DNA from: an uncultured Paenibacillus sp.
Lineage (GTDB): Bacteria; Bacillota; Bacilli; Paenibacillales; Paenibacillaceae
Direction: 5' to 3'
Length of the DNA stretch: 64,000 bases
Assembly: GCA_937895345.1 (NCBI GenBank)
Contig: CALAWP010000073.1
Span: forward strand, 1-64,000
Made by a program: the position numbers and the translations under genes. Below are positions 27,392-37,366 of this stretch, one piece after another. The notes under the pieces are model-generated. The model saw nothing but the letters and a program-made list of their open reading frames with translations, did not search any database and was not told the DNA's origin. The first letter of the stretch is position 1. The number at the start of each line of letters is the position of its first letter.

Positions 27392-27889
27392 ATGGGTCTT
27401 CAACTGGATTGGAGCAACGAACAAGAAAAGATGAACATTCCGGACGACTGGATTCCGATGCTCGAAAAGCTGCTGCAGCTGGCCGGGGAAGCGGAAGGCC
27501 TGTCGGAAGGCGAGGTGGCGCTGACGTTCACCGACAACGAAGGCATCCATGCCCTTAATCGGGATTACCGCGGCATCGACCGGCCGACGGACGTATTGTC
27601 GTTCGCCATGATGGACGAAGGCACGGAAGAGCTGGACATCATATTTGAAGTGGAGAGCGAGGACGAGGCCGATCCGATATCGGGCATGCTCGGCGACATC
27701 GTCATCTCCGTCGAAAGGGCGAAGGAGCAAAGCGAGGAATACGGCCATTCGCTGGAACGGGAAATCGGATTTTTGTTTGTGCACGGCTTTTTGCATTTGA
27801 TGGGTTACGATCACGAGGACGCGGAATCGGAGGCAGTCATGACGTCTAAGCAGGAAGCCGTTCTGCAGCAAGCGGGATTGACCCGATAA
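27392..27889 (+). CDS. ybeY: Endoribonuclease YbeY
   Basis: 165 residues. The zinc-binding HGFLHLMGYDHE motif lies near the C terminus and NRDYRGIDRPTDVLSF in the middle, both diagnostic. YbeY takes part in 16S rRNA 3'-end maturation and ribosome quality control. An acidic insertion of about ten residues (EVESEDEADPIS) follows the DVLSF motif. The stop and the next start overlap (TAATG), so dgkA is translationally coupled. Confidence 0.94.
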   Translation: MGLQLDWSNEQEKMNIPDDWIPMLEKLLQLAGEAEGLSEGEVALTFTDNEGIHALNRDYRGIDRPTDVLSFAMMDEGTEELDIIFEVESEDEADPISGMLGDIVISVERAKEQSEEYGHSLEREIGFLFVHGFLHLMGYDHEDAESEAVMTSKQEAVLQQAGLTR

Positions 27890-28257
27890 TGCGCAGGTTT
27901 ACCCGCAGCTTGAAGCTGGCCTTTTCCGGCATCGCCTACGCCTTTCGAACGGAACGGCATATGAAGGTTCATGCCGCCGCAGCCGTTGCGGCCGCGGCGC
28001 TCGGGTTCGCATTTTCGATTTCGCTTGCGGAATGGGCCGTCATCGTACTGGCCGTCACGATTGTCGTGACGGCCGAAATCGTCAATACGGCCATCGAACG
28101 GGTTGTCGATCTCGCCAGTCCGGACCTCCATCCGGCGGCGAAGCTGGCGAAGGACGCCGCGGCAGGCGCGGTGCTTGTTGCCGCCATCGGCTCGTTGTTC
28201 ATCGGTCTGCTTGTATTCGGACCGCATATTTGCAGTTTATGGATAAACAAAATATAG
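27889..28257 (+). CDS. dgkA: Undecaprenol/diacylglycerol kinase
   Basis: A 122-residue small membrane kinase with three transmembrane helices, the catalytic-site motif EIVNTAIERVVD near 64-75 and KDAAAGAVL near 87. In Gram-positives this family phosphorylates undecaprenol for cell-wall lipid carrier recycling. It starts one base inside the ybeY stop. The position ybeY-dgkA-cdd-era is the same as in B. subtilis. Confidence 0.92.
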   Translation: MRRFTRSLKLAFSGIAYAFRTERHMKVHAAAAVAAAALGFAFSISLAEWAVIVLAVTIVVTAEIVNTAIERVVDLASPDLHPAAKLAKDAAAGAVLVAAIGSLFIGLLVFGPHICSLWINKI

Positions 28258-28290
28258 TTTGGTTACAGTCGCTTTCGGAGGTGATTTGGC

Positions 28291-28728
28291 ATGAAGCCGT
28301 TTGAAGGATTAAGGGAAGATTATGCCAAGCTGCTGCAGGACGCCTGCGCCGCCATGGAGCGCGCTTACGTGCCTTATTCGCGCTTTAAAGTCGGGGCGGC
28401 GCTGCTCGGCAAGGACGGGACGATTCATTACGGCTGCAATATCGAAAATGCGGCTTACGGACCGACGAACTGCGCGGAGCGGACAGCCTTGTTCAGAGCG
28501 GTGGCCGACGGCAGCCAGCCGGGCGCCTTCCAGGCGATCGCGGTCATCGGCGATACCGACGGCCCGATCGCGCCCTGCGGCGTTTGCCGGCAAGTGCTGA
28601 TTGAGCTGGGCGGACCGGATCTGCCCGTCATCATGGGAAATTTAAATGGGCACTGGTCGGTTATGACCGTGGCGGAGCTGCTGCCCGGCGCCTTCTCGCC
28701 GTTGTCCTTGACAAGGAAAACAACATAG
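28291..28728 (+). CDS. cdd: Cytidine deaminase
   Basis: A 145-residue zinc enzyme that converts cytidine and deoxycytidine to uridine forms for pyrimidine salvage. The zinc ligands are Cys61 with the proton-shuttle Glu63 (TNCAERTA) and Cys96/Cys99 (PCGVCRQ). Length and motif order fit the tetrameric bacterial class. The start follows GGAGGTGATTTGGC. Confidence 0.95.
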   Translation: MKPFEGLREDYAKLLQDACAAMERAYVPYSRFKVGAALLGKDGTIHYGCNIENAAYGPTNCAERTALFRAVADGSQPGAFQAIAVIGDTDGPIAPCGVCRQVLIELGGPDLPVIMGNLNGHWSVMTVAELLPGAFSPLSLTRKTT

Positions 28729-28768
28729 GAGGCAGAACTCGAGCCCAAGAAGGAGCGGAATACAAGCA

Positions 28769-29692
28769 ATGGAGCAACAAACTAGCGAACAAGACGGCAA
28801 ACGGGCGTTCCGATCCGGATTTGTAGCGATCGTCGGCAGGCCTAACGTCGGCAAGTCGACGCTGATGAATCGCGTCATTGGCCAAAAAATCGCGATCATG
28901 TCGGACAAGCCGCAGACGACACGCAACAAAATACACGGCGTCTATACGTCCGACGATATGCAAATCGTTTTTTTGGATACGCCGGGCATTCATAAGCCCC
29001 AGTCGAAGCTGGGCAATTATATGCTGCAAACGGCGGCGAGCGCCTTGCAAGAGGTGGAGGCGGTGCTGTTTCTGGTCGACGCGTCCGAAGGACTTGGAGG
29101 GGGAGACCGGTTCATTATCGAGCAGCTTCAAAAGGTGCAGACGCCGGTATTTCTCATCATGAACAAAATCGACAAGATCGAGCCGGAGGCGCTGCTGCCT
29201 TTGATCGTGCAGTATAAGGATCTGTACAAGTTTGCCGAGATTATCCCGATCTCCGCCCTGCAGGGCAATAATGTGGAAGCGCTCATGGAGCAGTTGTCGC
29301 GGTATTTGCCCGAAGGGCCGCAATATTATCCCGCCGATCAAATTACGGATCATCCCGAGCAATTTGTATGCGCCGAGCTGATCCGCGAAAAAATATTGCA
29401 TCTGACCCGGGAAGAGGTGCCGCATTCGATCGCGGTGACGATCGAGGATATGCGCGTGCAGGACAACGGCGTCGTCTATATCGGTGCCGTTATTTTTGTC
29501 GAGCGGGATTCGCAGAAAGGCATTATTATCGGCAAACGCGGCCAGCTGCTGAAGGAAGTCGGCAAGCTGGCGAGGGCCGACATCGAAGCGCTCCTCGGAT
29601 CGCGCATCTATCTGGAGTTGTGGGTCAAGGTCAAAAAGGATTGGCGCAATCAGGAGCGGGTGTTGAAGGATTTGGGCTTCCGCCACGACTGA
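28769..29692 (+). CDS. era: GTPase Era
   Basis: A 307-residue GTPase needed for 30S assembly. G1 GRPNVGKS spans residues 23-30, followed by the DTPGIHKPQ and NKID motifs. The C-terminal KH domain has [18 protein letters not shown], which binds the 16S rRNA 3' end. The start is an ATG about 15 bases after an AGGAG-like stretch. It follows cdd as in most Bacillales. Confidence 0.96.
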   Translation: MEQQTSEQDGKRAFRSGFVAIVGRPNVGKSTLMNRVIGQKIAIMSDKPQTTRNKIHGVYTSDDMQIVFLDTPGIHKPQSKLGNYMLQTAASALQEVEAVLFLVDASEGLGGGDRFIIEQLQKVQTPVFLIMNKIDKIEPEALLPLIVQYKDLYKFAEIIPISALQGNNVEALMEQLSRYLPEGPQYYPADQITDHPEQFVCAELIREKILHLTREEVPHSIAVTIEDMRVQDNGVVYIGAVIFVERDSQKGIIIGKRGQLLKEVGKLARADIEALLGSRIYLELWVKVKKDWRNQERVLKDLGFRHD

Positions 29693-29795
29693 CGGCTCGC
29701 GGCTAACGTTTTTTGTTAGGGATAGCAACCGGCATAATTTCGCATCCTAATAACGTCTGGAGCAGCATTTCCGAGGCGGAAAGGGATGAATACGA

Positions 29796-29948
29796 ATGCG
29801 AGATTTTTCGTGGAAGTATTTTACGTTGACCGGGGATGTGGAATCCTACATGCTGTACAAGGAAATGGCCCAAAGCGGTTCCCGGGAGGAGACGGACGCC
29901 GGCTGGAGCGTCGGAGAAGCCGAAACGGCGGCCGCGGAAGAGGAATAA
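29796..29948 (+). CDS. yqzL: YqzL-family small protein
   Basis: A 50-residue protein starting MRDFSWKYFTLTGDVESYMLYKE, the conserved head of the YqzL family, with a variable acidic tail. It sits between era and recO, exactly where YqzL is found in Bacillales; its function is unknown. The competing ATG at 29786 is in another frame and gives no family match. Confidence 0.85.
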   Translation: MRDFSWKYFTLTGDVESYMLYKEMAQSGSREETDAGWSVGEAETAAAEEE

Positions 29949-30014
29949 TAGCTTTGGAGGGCGGATGGTTCATCCGCCTTGTCATATTGCAACGGTTTCA
30001 TGGGGGAGACGAGC

Positions 30015-30755
30015 ATGCTTCATCGGACGGAAGGAATCGTCATCCGAAGTATGGATTACGGGGAGAACAACAAAATCGTGACGCTGCTGACGGCCGGCGG
30101 CAAGGCCGGCGTGCTGATTCGCGGCGCCAAAAAGGTAAGAAGCCGTTATTCGGCGCTGGCTCAGCCGTTTACTTGCGGCGAATATCAATATTTTCGAACC
30201 AAAGGCCTCGGCACTCTTTCTCATGGTGAGATTATCGAATCTCACCATGATTTGCGTATGCAGCTTGATTTGTCGGCGTACGCGTCGTACATAGCCGAAC
30301 TGACGGACAAGTGTCTGCAGGAAGACGAGCCCGGGGGGCTGCTGTATCCCCAGTTGAAGGCTTGCCTGAAGGCGCTGGAGGAAGGCAAAGACCCGCAGAT
30401 CGTATCGCATCTGTACGAGATGCGCGTGCTGGAAGCTTCGGGTTACGCGCCTCAGCTCGGGCAATGCGTCCATTGCGGCAACGCCGTCGGACCGTTCAAG
30501 CTGTCCGCCTCGTCGGGAGGCGTGGCGTGCAGCCGCTGCTTCGGCAAGGAGCCGGGGGCCCAGCTGCTCAGCGAATCCGCCTGGAAGCTGCTAAAGCTGT
30601 TCGGCGGCCTCGATATGCGCAGACTCGGAGCGATTGCCGTCAAGCCGGAGACGAAGGCGGAATTGAAGCGCAGCATGCGCGATCTGATGGATATGCAGCT
30701 CGGGTTGCGCTTGAAATCGAGAGTTTTTTTGGATCAATTGGATAAATTGGTTTGA
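30015..30755 (+). CDS. recO: DNA repair protein RecO
   Basis: A 246-residue recombination mediator that helps load RecA on SSB-coated DNA. The N-terminal OB fold starts LHRTEGIVIRSMDYGENNK, and a zinc finger shows as CVHCG ... CSRCF (about 150-175). The ATG at 30015 is favoured by GGGGGA and family length; twelve open codons lie upstream. Its stop TGA lies inside the -35 box of the glyQ promoter. Confidence 0.93.
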   Translation: MLHRTEGIVIRSMDYGENNKIVTLLTAGGKAGVLIRGAKKVRSRYSALAQPFTCGEYQYFRTKGLGTLSHGEIIESHHDLRMQLDLSAYASYIAELTDKCLQEDEPGGLLYPQLKACLKALEEGKDPQIVSHLYEMRVLEASGYAPQLGQCVHCGNAVGPFKLSASSGGVACSRCFGKEPGAQLLSESAWKLLKLFGGLDMRRLGAIAVKPETKAELKRSMRDLMDMQLGLRLKSRVFLDQLDKLV

Positions 30756-30779
30756 CAACGGCCGATGATATGCTACAAT
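30752..30779 (+). promoter_or_regulatory. Sigma-A promoter of glyQS
   Basis: A perfect TTGACA at 30752-30757, a 16-base spacer and TACAAT at 30774-30779. The -35 box contains the recO stop codon, so the promoter is embedded in the end of recO. Confidence 0.85.
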
Positions 30780-30785
30780 AATAAA

Positions 30786-31003
30786 TTATGAATAGAGGCG
30801 ATGATGGAGAAAGTAGTCGCAGTTCAGCCAGCTGCAGCGAGCCGGGGACAGTGCAAGCCCGGCATGGCGACGACGACGAAGGGCGCTCCGGAGCCGGTGA
30901 ACGACAAAGAGGGTTATCCGTTGACGGGGTAACCAAGTAGGGTGGAACCGCGGGAATAACTCTCGTCCCTACGTCTGGCTGCAGGCGTAGAGGCGGGAGT
31001 TTT
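30786..31003 (+). ncRNA. T-box leader upstream of glyQS
   Basis: This tRNA-sensing riboswitch controls transcription of the glycyl-tRNA synthetase operon. It contains the conserved T-box AGGGTGGAACCGCG at 30939-30952 (antiterminator bulge that pairs with the uncharged tRNA acceptor end). A terminator hairpin follows (about 30957-30999, AACTCTCGTCCCTACG against CGTAGAGGCGGGAGTT) and then a run of T. The Stem I region lies at about 30795-30900. A GGC at 30866-30868 is a possible glycine specifier, but I could not fold Stem I to prove it. Confidence 0.92.
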
Positions 31004-31067
31004 TTGCGCGCTCGCCGCTCTTCCGCGCTGTAGCAGCCTATTCCAATATGAGGAGTCGAAGAAAGCG

Positions 31068-31955
31068 ATGAACTTCCAAGGCATGATTCTTACGCTCCAG
31101 CAATTTTGGGCGGAGCAAAACTGTATCATCGTTCAGCCTTACGATGTCGAGAAAGGCGCGGGAACGATGAATCCGATGACGTTTCTAAGATCGATCGGCC
31201 CTGAACCGTGGAACGTGGCGTACGTAGAGCCTTCGCGGCGTCCGGCCGACGGCCGCTACGGCGAAAACCCGAACCGCTTGTATCAGCATCACCAGTTTCA
31301 GGTTATCTTGAAGCCGTCTCCCGACAACATTCAGGAGCTCTATTTGGAAAGCTTGAAGCGGCTTGGAATCGACGCGAAGGATCACGACATCCGCTTCGTC
31401 GAGGACAACTGGGAGGCGCCGACGCTCGGCGCTTGGGGGCTCGGCTGGGAAGTATGGCTGGATGGCATGGAAATTACGCAGTTTACGTATTTTCAGCAGG
31501 TCGGCGGCATCGATGCGAGCCCGGTAGCGGTGGAAATAACGTACGGCATGGAGCGTCTCGCTTCCTACATTCAGGAGAAGGAGAACGTATACGATCTCGA
31601 ATGGGTGGAAGGCGTTACGTACGGCGACGTGTTCCTGCAGCCGGAATACGAGCATTCCAAATATACGTTTGAGCTTTCCGATTCCGCCATGCTGTTCACG
31701 CTGTTCGGCATGTACGAGGAAGAAGCGAAACGCGCGATGGAGCAGCATCTCGTATTTCCCGCCTACGATTATGTGCTGAAATGCTCGCATACTTTCAATT
31801 TGCTGGACGCCCGCGGGGCGATCAGCGTGACGGAAAGAACGGGATACATTACGCGGGTCCGCAATCTGGCGCGCCAATGCGCGGCCACCTACCTGGAAGA
31901 GAGAGAACGTCTCGGGTTCCCGCTGCTGAAGAAAGGGGATGTGCACAATGGCTAA
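31068..31955 (+). CDS. glyQ: Glycyl-tRNA synthetase alpha subunit
   Basis: 295 residues. This is the class II catalytic subunit of the alpha2beta2 bacterial enzyme; [21 protein letters not shown] motifs are seen as [15 protein letters not shown] near the N terminus and [17 protein letters not shown] near 63-80. It charges tRNA-Gly together with glyS. The start ATG lies 65 bases after the T-box terminator, and its last codons overlap the glyS start by eight bases. Confidence 0.96.
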   Translation: MNFQGMILTLQQFWAEQNCIIVQPYDVEKGAGTMNPMTFLRSIGPEPWNVAYVEPSRRPADGRYGENPNRLYQHHQFQVILKPSPDNIQELYLESLKRLGIDAKDHDIRFVEDNWEAPTLGAWGLGWEVWLDGMEITQFTYFQQVGGIDASPVAVEITYGMERLASYIQEKENVYDLEWVEGVTYGDVFLQPEYEHSKYTFELSDSAMLFTLFGMYEEEAKRAMEQHLVFPAYDYVLKCSHTFNLLDARGAISVTERTGYITRVRNLARQCAATYLEERERLGFPLLKKGDVHNG

Positions 31956-34035
31956 GGACCTGCTGTTGGAGATCGGTCTGGAGGAAGTGCCGGCAAGATT
32001 CGTCCGCGGCGCGATGGAGCAGTTGAAGGAGAAGACGATCAAATGGCTGAGCGACGCCCGCATCGGCTACGGCCGGGCGGAAGCTTACGCGACACCCCGC
32101 AGAATCGCCGTTCTCATTCGCGACGTGGAGGAAAAGCAAGCCGACAGCAGCGAGGAGGCCAAAGGCCCTTCGCGCAAGATCGCGCTTGATGCGGACGGCA
32201 ACTGGAGCAAGGCGGCCCTTGGCTTTGCCCGCAGTCAAGGCGTCGATCCGGAGGAGCTTTATTTCAAGGAGCTGGCAGGCGTCGAATATGTGTATGCCAA
32301 CAAAAGCAGCGTCGGCGTTGAGACGGCCGGACTGCTGCCGGATGGCTTGAGCTCTCTTATCGTCTCGATGTCCTTCCCCAAAAATATGCGATGGGGCAGC
32401 CATGAGCTGCGGTTTATTAGACCGATCCGCTGGATGGTGGCGTTGTTCGGCCAAGACGTGATCCCATTCGAGCTGGCCGGCGTTTCAACGGACAGAACGA
32501 CGCGCGGCCATCGATTCCTCGGCAGCGACCACGGCACGGCGATCGAAGAAGCCGGCCAATATTTGGATAAGCTGCGGGCGGAGCATGTCATCGCCGATAC
32601 GGAAGAGCGTCAAGCTTTAATTGTGTCGGGCATCGAGGAGCTGATGAAGGAGAAGGGGTGGACGATCGCCGTCAAGGAAGACTTGCTGGAAGAAGTTCTG
32701 TTCCTCGTCGAATATCCAAACGTCTTGTACGGCGCGTTTGAGGAATCGTTCCTGCAAATACCGCAAGAAGTGCTCATTACGTCCATGCGCGAGCATCAAC
32801 GTTATTTTCCCGTGCTGGATCAGGAAGGCAGGCTGCTGCCGTTTTTCGTTACCGTTCGCAACGGCGACCGCCGCTCCATCGAGCTGGTGGCCAAAGGAAA
32901 CGAGAAGGTGCTGCGCGCCCGGTTGTCCGACGCGAAGTTTTTCTACGAAGAGGATCATAAGCTGACGATCGGCCAGGCGCTTTCCAAGCTGGAAACGATC
33001 GTATACCATGAGGAGCTCGGCACGGTTGCCGACAAGGTGCGCCGAATCAAGGCTGCGGCCCAGGCGATTGCCGGACGGCTGCCGATCGGCGACGGCGAAG
33101 CGAAACAGATCAGCCGGGCGGCGGAAATTTGCAAGTTCGACCTCGTCTCGCAAATGGTGTACGAATTTCCGGAGCTGCAAGGCATTATGGGCGAGGATTA
33201 CGCCCGCAGGCTGGGCGAGCCGGAGCCGGTAGCCAAAGCGGTCAACGAGCATTACCAGCCGCGCTTCTCCGGCGATCGAGTGCCATCGGAGCTGACGGGC
33301 GCCGTCGTCAGTCTGGCGGACAAGATCGATACGATCGTCGGCTGCTTCTCGATCGGCATCGTGCCGACCGGCTCCCAGGATCCTTACGCGCTGAGAAGGC
33401 AAGCGGCGGGCATCGTGAGCATCATGCTCGCCTACGACTTGGGATTCGGCCTGGAAGAGCTGTTCGATATGGCGCTGGAGGTTCACGAGCAGCGAGGTAT
33501 GAAGCGTCCGGCGGAACAAGTGCGCAAAGACTTGCACGACTTCTTTGGTTTGCGCGTCAAAAACTGGCTGTCGGAGCAGCATATCCGCTACGATGTGGTC
33601 GAAGCCGTTATGGCGGCCGGCATTTCCGATTTGACGCTCGTATCCAGACGAGCGGCTGCCGTTCAGGCTCATGCGGCCGGCGAGAGCAAAGCGGAATTCA
33701 AGCTTACGGTTGAAGCGTTCAACCGGGTCGGCAATCTCGCCGCCAAATCGGCCGGAGGCGCCGCCGATCCGTCGCTGTTCAGCGAAGAGGCGGAGAAAGA
33801 GCTGTACGAGGCTTGGCAGCAGCGGCGCGCCGCGGCGCTGGAAGCGATGAACGGGAAAGACGTCGAATCCGCCCTCCGAATTTTGTCCGAGCTTCGGCCG
33901 GCCATCAACGGCTACTTCGAGCATGTCATGGTCATGGCCCAAGACGAAAAAATCCGGGACAACCGGCTGGCGCTGCTGGCGGGCATCGCGTCCGACATCT
34001 CGCTTATCGCGGATTTCTCCAAGCTTGTATGGTAA
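31948..34035 (+). CDS. glyS: Glycyl-tRNA synthetase beta subunit
   Basis: A 695-residue tRNA-binding subunit. It begins [17 protein letters not shown], carries the HD-like central motif and ends in the anticodon-binding region ([19 protein letters not shown]). The ATG at 31948 is preferred over the GTG three codons earlier because GGGGAT sits at proper spacing. It is co-translated with glyQ through the overlap and controlled by the same T-box. Confidence 0.96.
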   Translation: MAKDLLLEIGLEEVPARFVRGAMEQLKEKTIKWLSDARIGYGRAEAYATPRRIAVLIRDVEEKQADSSEEAKGPSRKIALDADGNWSKAALGFARSQGVDPEELYFKELAGVEYVYANKSSVGVETAGLLPDGLSSLIVSMSFPKNMRWGSHELRFIRPIRWMVALFGQDVIPFELAGVSTDRTTRGHRFLGSDHGTAIEEAGQYLDKLRAEHVIADTEERQALIVSGIEELMKEKGWTIAVKEDLLEEVLFLVEYPNVLYGAFEESFLQIPQEVLITSMREHQRYFPVLDQEGRLLPFFVTVRNGDRRSIELVAKGNEKVLRARLSDAKFFYEEDHKLTIGQALSKLETIVYHEELGTVADKVRRIKAAAQAIAGRLPIGDGEAKQISRAAEICKFDLVSQMVYEFPELQGIMGEDYARRLGEPEPVAKAVNEHYQPRFSGDRVPSELTGAVVSLADKIDTIVGCFSIGIVPTGSQDPYALRRQAAGIVSIMLAYDLGFGLEELFDMALEVHEQRGMKRPAEQVRKDLHDFFGLRVKNWLSEQHIRYDVVEAVMAAGISDLTLVSRRAAAVQAHAAGESKAEFKLTVEAFNRVGNLAAKSAGGAADPSLFSEEAEKELYEAWQQRRAAALEAMNGKDVESALRILSELRPAINGYFEHVMVMAQDEKIRDNRLALLAGIASDISLIADFSKLVW

Positions 34036-34076
34036 GGGCGGAAAGCGCATGAACGCGAGGAAGGGAGAGGCTTGGA

Positions 34077-34892
34077 ATGACGAAGCAAAGTCCGGAAGTG
34101 ATCGTGTACGTCGTATCGGACGCGGCCGGCGACACGGGTGAGCTCGTCGTCAGGGCGGCCATCGCCCAGTTTCATCCGATTCGCGCGGAAATTCGCAGAG
34201 CCCCGTTCGTAACGGACGAAGAAACGCTCCGCCGCATCACGGAAAAAGCGACGGAGCAGCATGCCGTCGTCCTGTATACGCTCGTCATGCCGCATCTTCG
34301 GGAAGGCATGCGCAAGCTGTCGGAAGAGTACGGAATCAAGGCCGTCGACCTGCTCGGTTCGTTTATCGATATGCTCGAAGGGCTGACCGGCCGAAAGTCC
34401 CGCCAGGAGCCGGGACTGAATCATGTGCTGGACGCGGATTATTTCCGCAAGGTCGAGGCGGTTGAATTTGCCGTCAAATACGACGATGCCCGCGATACGT
34501 CGGGCGTCTTGAAGGCCGACATCGTGCTGGTCGGCGTATCGCGCACTTCGAAGACGCCGCTGTCGATGTATTTGGCCCATCAGAAATTCAAGGTGGCCAA
34601 CGTGCCGCTGGTGCCGGAGCTGAAGCCGCCCGACGAGCTGTTCAAGCTCCCGCCCCGCAAAATTGTCGGATTGACGATCGACATGGCGTATTTGAACGTC
34701 ATCCGCAAGGCGAGGCTGAAGGCGCTTGGACTGCCCGACACGGCGGCATACGCGACGCCGGACCGAATCAGGCAAGAACTGCGGTATGCCGAAGACGTGA
34801 TGAAAAAGCTGGGCTGCAAGGTGATCGACGTGTCGCACAGAGCGGTTGAAGAAACCGCCAGCCTGATTATGGAGCAAATGAGGCTGCCTTAA
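34077..34892 (+). CDS. ppsR: Bifunctional kinase/pyrophosphorylase (PPSR family)
   Basis: 271 residues of the DUF299/PPSR family, with the P-loop GVSRTSKTPLSMYLA near 155-170. Members phosphorylate and dephosphorylate a threonine of PEP synthase or pyruvate, phosphate dikinase, using ADP as donor. It corresponds to B. subtilis yqfL, which also follows glyS. No PEP synthase or PPDK gene is in the window, so which target it controls is open. The start follows GGGAGAGGC. Confidence 0.88.
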   Translation: MTKQSPEVIVYVVSDAAGDTGELVVRAAIAQFHPIRAEIRRAPFVTDEETLRRITEKATEQHAVVLYTLVMPHLREGMRKLSEEYGIKAVDLLGSFIDMLEGLTGRKSRQEPGLNHVLDADYFRKVEAVEFAVKYDDARDTSGVLKADIVLVGVSRTSKTPLSMYLAHQKFKVANVPLVPELKPPDELFKLPPRKIVGLTIDMAYLNVIRKARLKALGLPDTAAYATPDRIRQELRYAEDVMKKLGCKVIDVSHRAVEETASLIMEQMRLP

Positions 34893-34961
34893 GGGGCATG
34901 CAGGATTTTTTGCCGGAACGACGTATATAATAGTAGCAGTTGTCAATCTGCAGAAGATCGG

Positions 34962-35438
34962 ATGATGGATTTGTCCCGTACAATAATCGTGATGGTGGAT
35001 GCGGATTCGTGTCCGGTCAAACGCGAAATCGAAGCGGCGGCGTCCGAATGCGGAGCCGATGTGTGGATGGTCGCCTCCTATGCCCATCGGATGGAAGAAA
35101 AGCCGGGCGTCAAAGTCGTTCAGGTGGACAGCAGCAGCCAATCCGTCGATATGTATATCGCGAATCGCTCGTCACCGGGCGTGGTTGTCGTCACTGGCGA
35201 TTTCGGCTTGGCCTGCATGGCGATGGGCAAGGGAGCCGTTGTATTGTCGCCGCGAGGAGAGCAATATACCGACGGAAACATCGATTATTTAATGGACCGC
35301 CGTCACGAAGGCGCTCGAAGGCGAAGGGGCGGCTTCAGGACCAAAGGTCCCAAAGCGTTGACAGAGGACGACAGAATCCGATTTCAACAAATGTTGACAA
35401 AAGTTTTGACGGTCCAGCAGGAGATAGCTGACGCATAG
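34962..35438 (+). CDS. yqxD: UPF0178 family protein YqxD
   Basis: 158 residues. The YaiI/YqxD family has the acidic VDADSCPV motif near residue 12 and VVTGDFGLA near 78, a PIN-like arrangement that suggests nuclease activity, though this is unproven. It sits directly ahead of dnaG, its standard place in Bacillales. Start at the first of two adjacent ATGs (34962/34965). A TATAAT lies at 34926-34931. Confidence 0.88.
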   Translation: MMDLSRTIIVMVDADSCPVKREIEAAASECGADVWMVASYAHRMEEKPGVKVVQVDSSSQSVDMYIANRSSPGVVVVTGDFGLACMAMGKGAVVLSPRGEQYTDGNIDYLMDRRHEGARRRRGGFRTKGPKALTEDDRIRFQQMLTKVLTVQQEIADA

Positions 35439-35494
35439 CGAATATTAATTACAATCTGGGCCTTTGCGTGTTCTAAGGATGGGTGTGATGGGCG

Positions 35495-37333
35495 ATGACA
35501 TACGGCAAAATACCGGACGAGGTCATTGACGAGGTAAGAAGGCGTCACGACATCGTGGAAACGGTCGGCAAATACGTTCATCTCTCGAAGCACGGGAAAT
35601 ATATGAAGGGATTATGCCCGTTCCATTCCGAGAAAACCCCTTCATTCACGGTAACGCCGGAGCTGCAAATTTTTCACTGCTACGGCTGCGGCAAAGGCGG
35701 CAACGTGATTCGATTTATTGAGGAAATGGAGGGGTATTCTTTCCCGGAAGCGGTCAGGCGGCTGGCGGAGGAAGCCGGCATTCCGGTAACCTGGACGATG
35801 CCTGACGGCAGCAAAGGGCAATCGCAGGATCCGCTTCGTGCGAAGCTGATCGAAGCGCACGAGCTGAGCGCCAAGCTGTACCACTATTTGCTCAACAATA
35901 CGAAGCAAGGCGAAGGGGCCAAGCAATATTTGCGGAGTCGCGGATTGACCGACAAACTGATCGATCACTTTATGATCGGCTTCGCCCCGGACGAGTGGGG
36001 AGTGCTGGAGCGGTTTCTCGCCTCGAGAGGCTTCGATCCGAAGCTGATGGAGCAAGGCGGACTGCTGTCGCCGAAGTCCGACGGCAGCGGGTACGTCGAC
36101 CGGTTTCGAAACCGGATCATGTTTCCGCTGCGGGACCGGGAAGGCAAGACGATCGCGATGGCCGGACGCATCATCGGCGACGGGCAGCCGAAATATTTGA
36201 ACTCGCCGGAAACGATGCTGTTTACGAAGAGCAGGCTCCTGTACAATTTGCACGAAGCGAGGCCGGCCATTCGCAAGAGCAAGCAAGCCGTATTGTTCGA
36301 GGGGTACATGGATGTCATCAAGGCATGGAACGCCGGCGTCAAGAACGGTTTGGCGACGATGGGAACCGCGCTGACGGAGGAGCATTGCAGCCTGCTCCGC
36401 AGGCTGTGCGAAGAAGTGATCGTCTGTTACGACGGAGACGATGCCGGACAGGCCGCCGCCTACAAGTCGATTCCGCTTCTCGAAGCCGCAGGACTGAGGG
36501 TGTCGATCGCCGTGCTTCCCAAAGGCAAGGACCCCGACGAATATATTAACGAATACGGTCCCAACGCTTTTCTTCGCGAAATTATGGACGAGCCTGTATC
36601 CGTCACAAAATTTAAGCTTATATATTCAAGGAAAAACCATATACTGCTAAAAGAAGAGGGTCGCAAAAAGTACTTGCTTGAAGCGGTCCAAATCATTGCC
36701 GAATTGGATTCTTCCTTGGAACGGGAAGTGTACTTGAAGGAATTGTCCCGCGAATTCGAAATATCGCTGGACTCGCTCAAGCAGGATTGCCATAACCTCC
36801 GGCAGGAGCTGCTTCAAAAAAAGGGGCGGCAAAGGGATAATAACGGCATTTCGTGGAATAATGGTAGGAATGAAAACCGACCGAAAAGGAAGGGACCGCC
36901 CGACGTGCTTCCGGCCTATGCGCAAGCGGAGCGGCGTTTGCTTCACGTTATGATGAGAAATCCGGAAGTGGCGCAATCCGTTCACGAAAGGCTGTGCGAA
37001 TCGTTTAACGTAGAGGATCACGCGGCTCTTGCTGCTTATTTATACGCTTATTACGCGCAAGGATATGAGCCGGAGCCCGCCCGGTTCATAGAAACTCTGC
37101 AAGATCCCCGGCTTGAGGAAACGGCGTCGGCCATATTGATGATGGACGGCGATTTTCCGTTTGACGAGACCGTAATGGAAGCATTTATTCACGAAATTCT
37201 TAAAGTTCCGCAGCTCCGGGACATCGAACGAAAAAAAGAAGAAATGGCGCGTGCCGAACGTGCCGGCGATGCCTTGCAGGCAGCGCAGCTAGGTCTTGAG
37301 ATTATTGCCCTAGAAAGACAACTGAAAGGATAA
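35495..37333 (+). CDS. dnaG: DNA primase
   Basis: A 612-residue primase that lays RNA primers at the fork. The CHC2 zinc finger uses Cys41, His44, Cys62 and Cys65. The TOPRIM core has LFEGYMDVIKAW near 266 and CYDGDDAGQAAA near 309. The C-terminal helicase-interaction domain is separated by a basic linker near 445-470. Start ATG, with a GGATGGGTG upstream. sigA follows after 33 bases, the yqxD-dnaG-sigA macromolecular synthesis operon. Confidence 0.96.
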   Translation: MTYGKIPDEVIDEVRRRHDIVETVGKYVHLSKHGKYMKGLCPFHSEKTPSFTVTPELQIFHCYGCGKGGNVIRFIEEMEGYSFPEAVRRLAEEAGIPVTWTMPDGSKGQSQDPLRAKLIEAHELSAKLYHYLLNNTKQGEGAKQYLRSRGLTDKLIDHFMIGFAPDEWGVLERFLASRGFDPKLMEQGGLLSPKSDGSGYVDRFRNRIMFPLRDREGKTIAMAGRIIGDGQPKYLNSPETMLFTKSRLLYNLHEARPAIRKSKQAVLFEGYMDVIKAWNAGVKNGLATMGTALTEEHCSLLRRLCEEVIVCYDGDDAGQAAAYKSIPLLEAAGLRVSIAVLPKGKDPDEYINEYGPNAFLREIMDEPVSVTKFKLIYSRKNHILLKEEGRKKYLLEAVQIIAELDSSLEREVYLKELSREFEISLDSLKQDCHNLRQELLQKKGRQRDNNGISWNNGRNENRPKRKGPPDVLPAYAQAERRLLHVMMRNPEVAQSVHERLCESFNVEDHAALAAYLYAYYAQGYEPEPARFIETLQDPRLEETASAILMMDGDFPFDETVMEAFIHEILKVPQLRDIERKKEEMARAERAGDALQAAQLGLEIIALERQLKG

Positions 37334-37366
37334 AGCAGGGAGTTCTAGGGAGGAGGGAGTCGGAAT

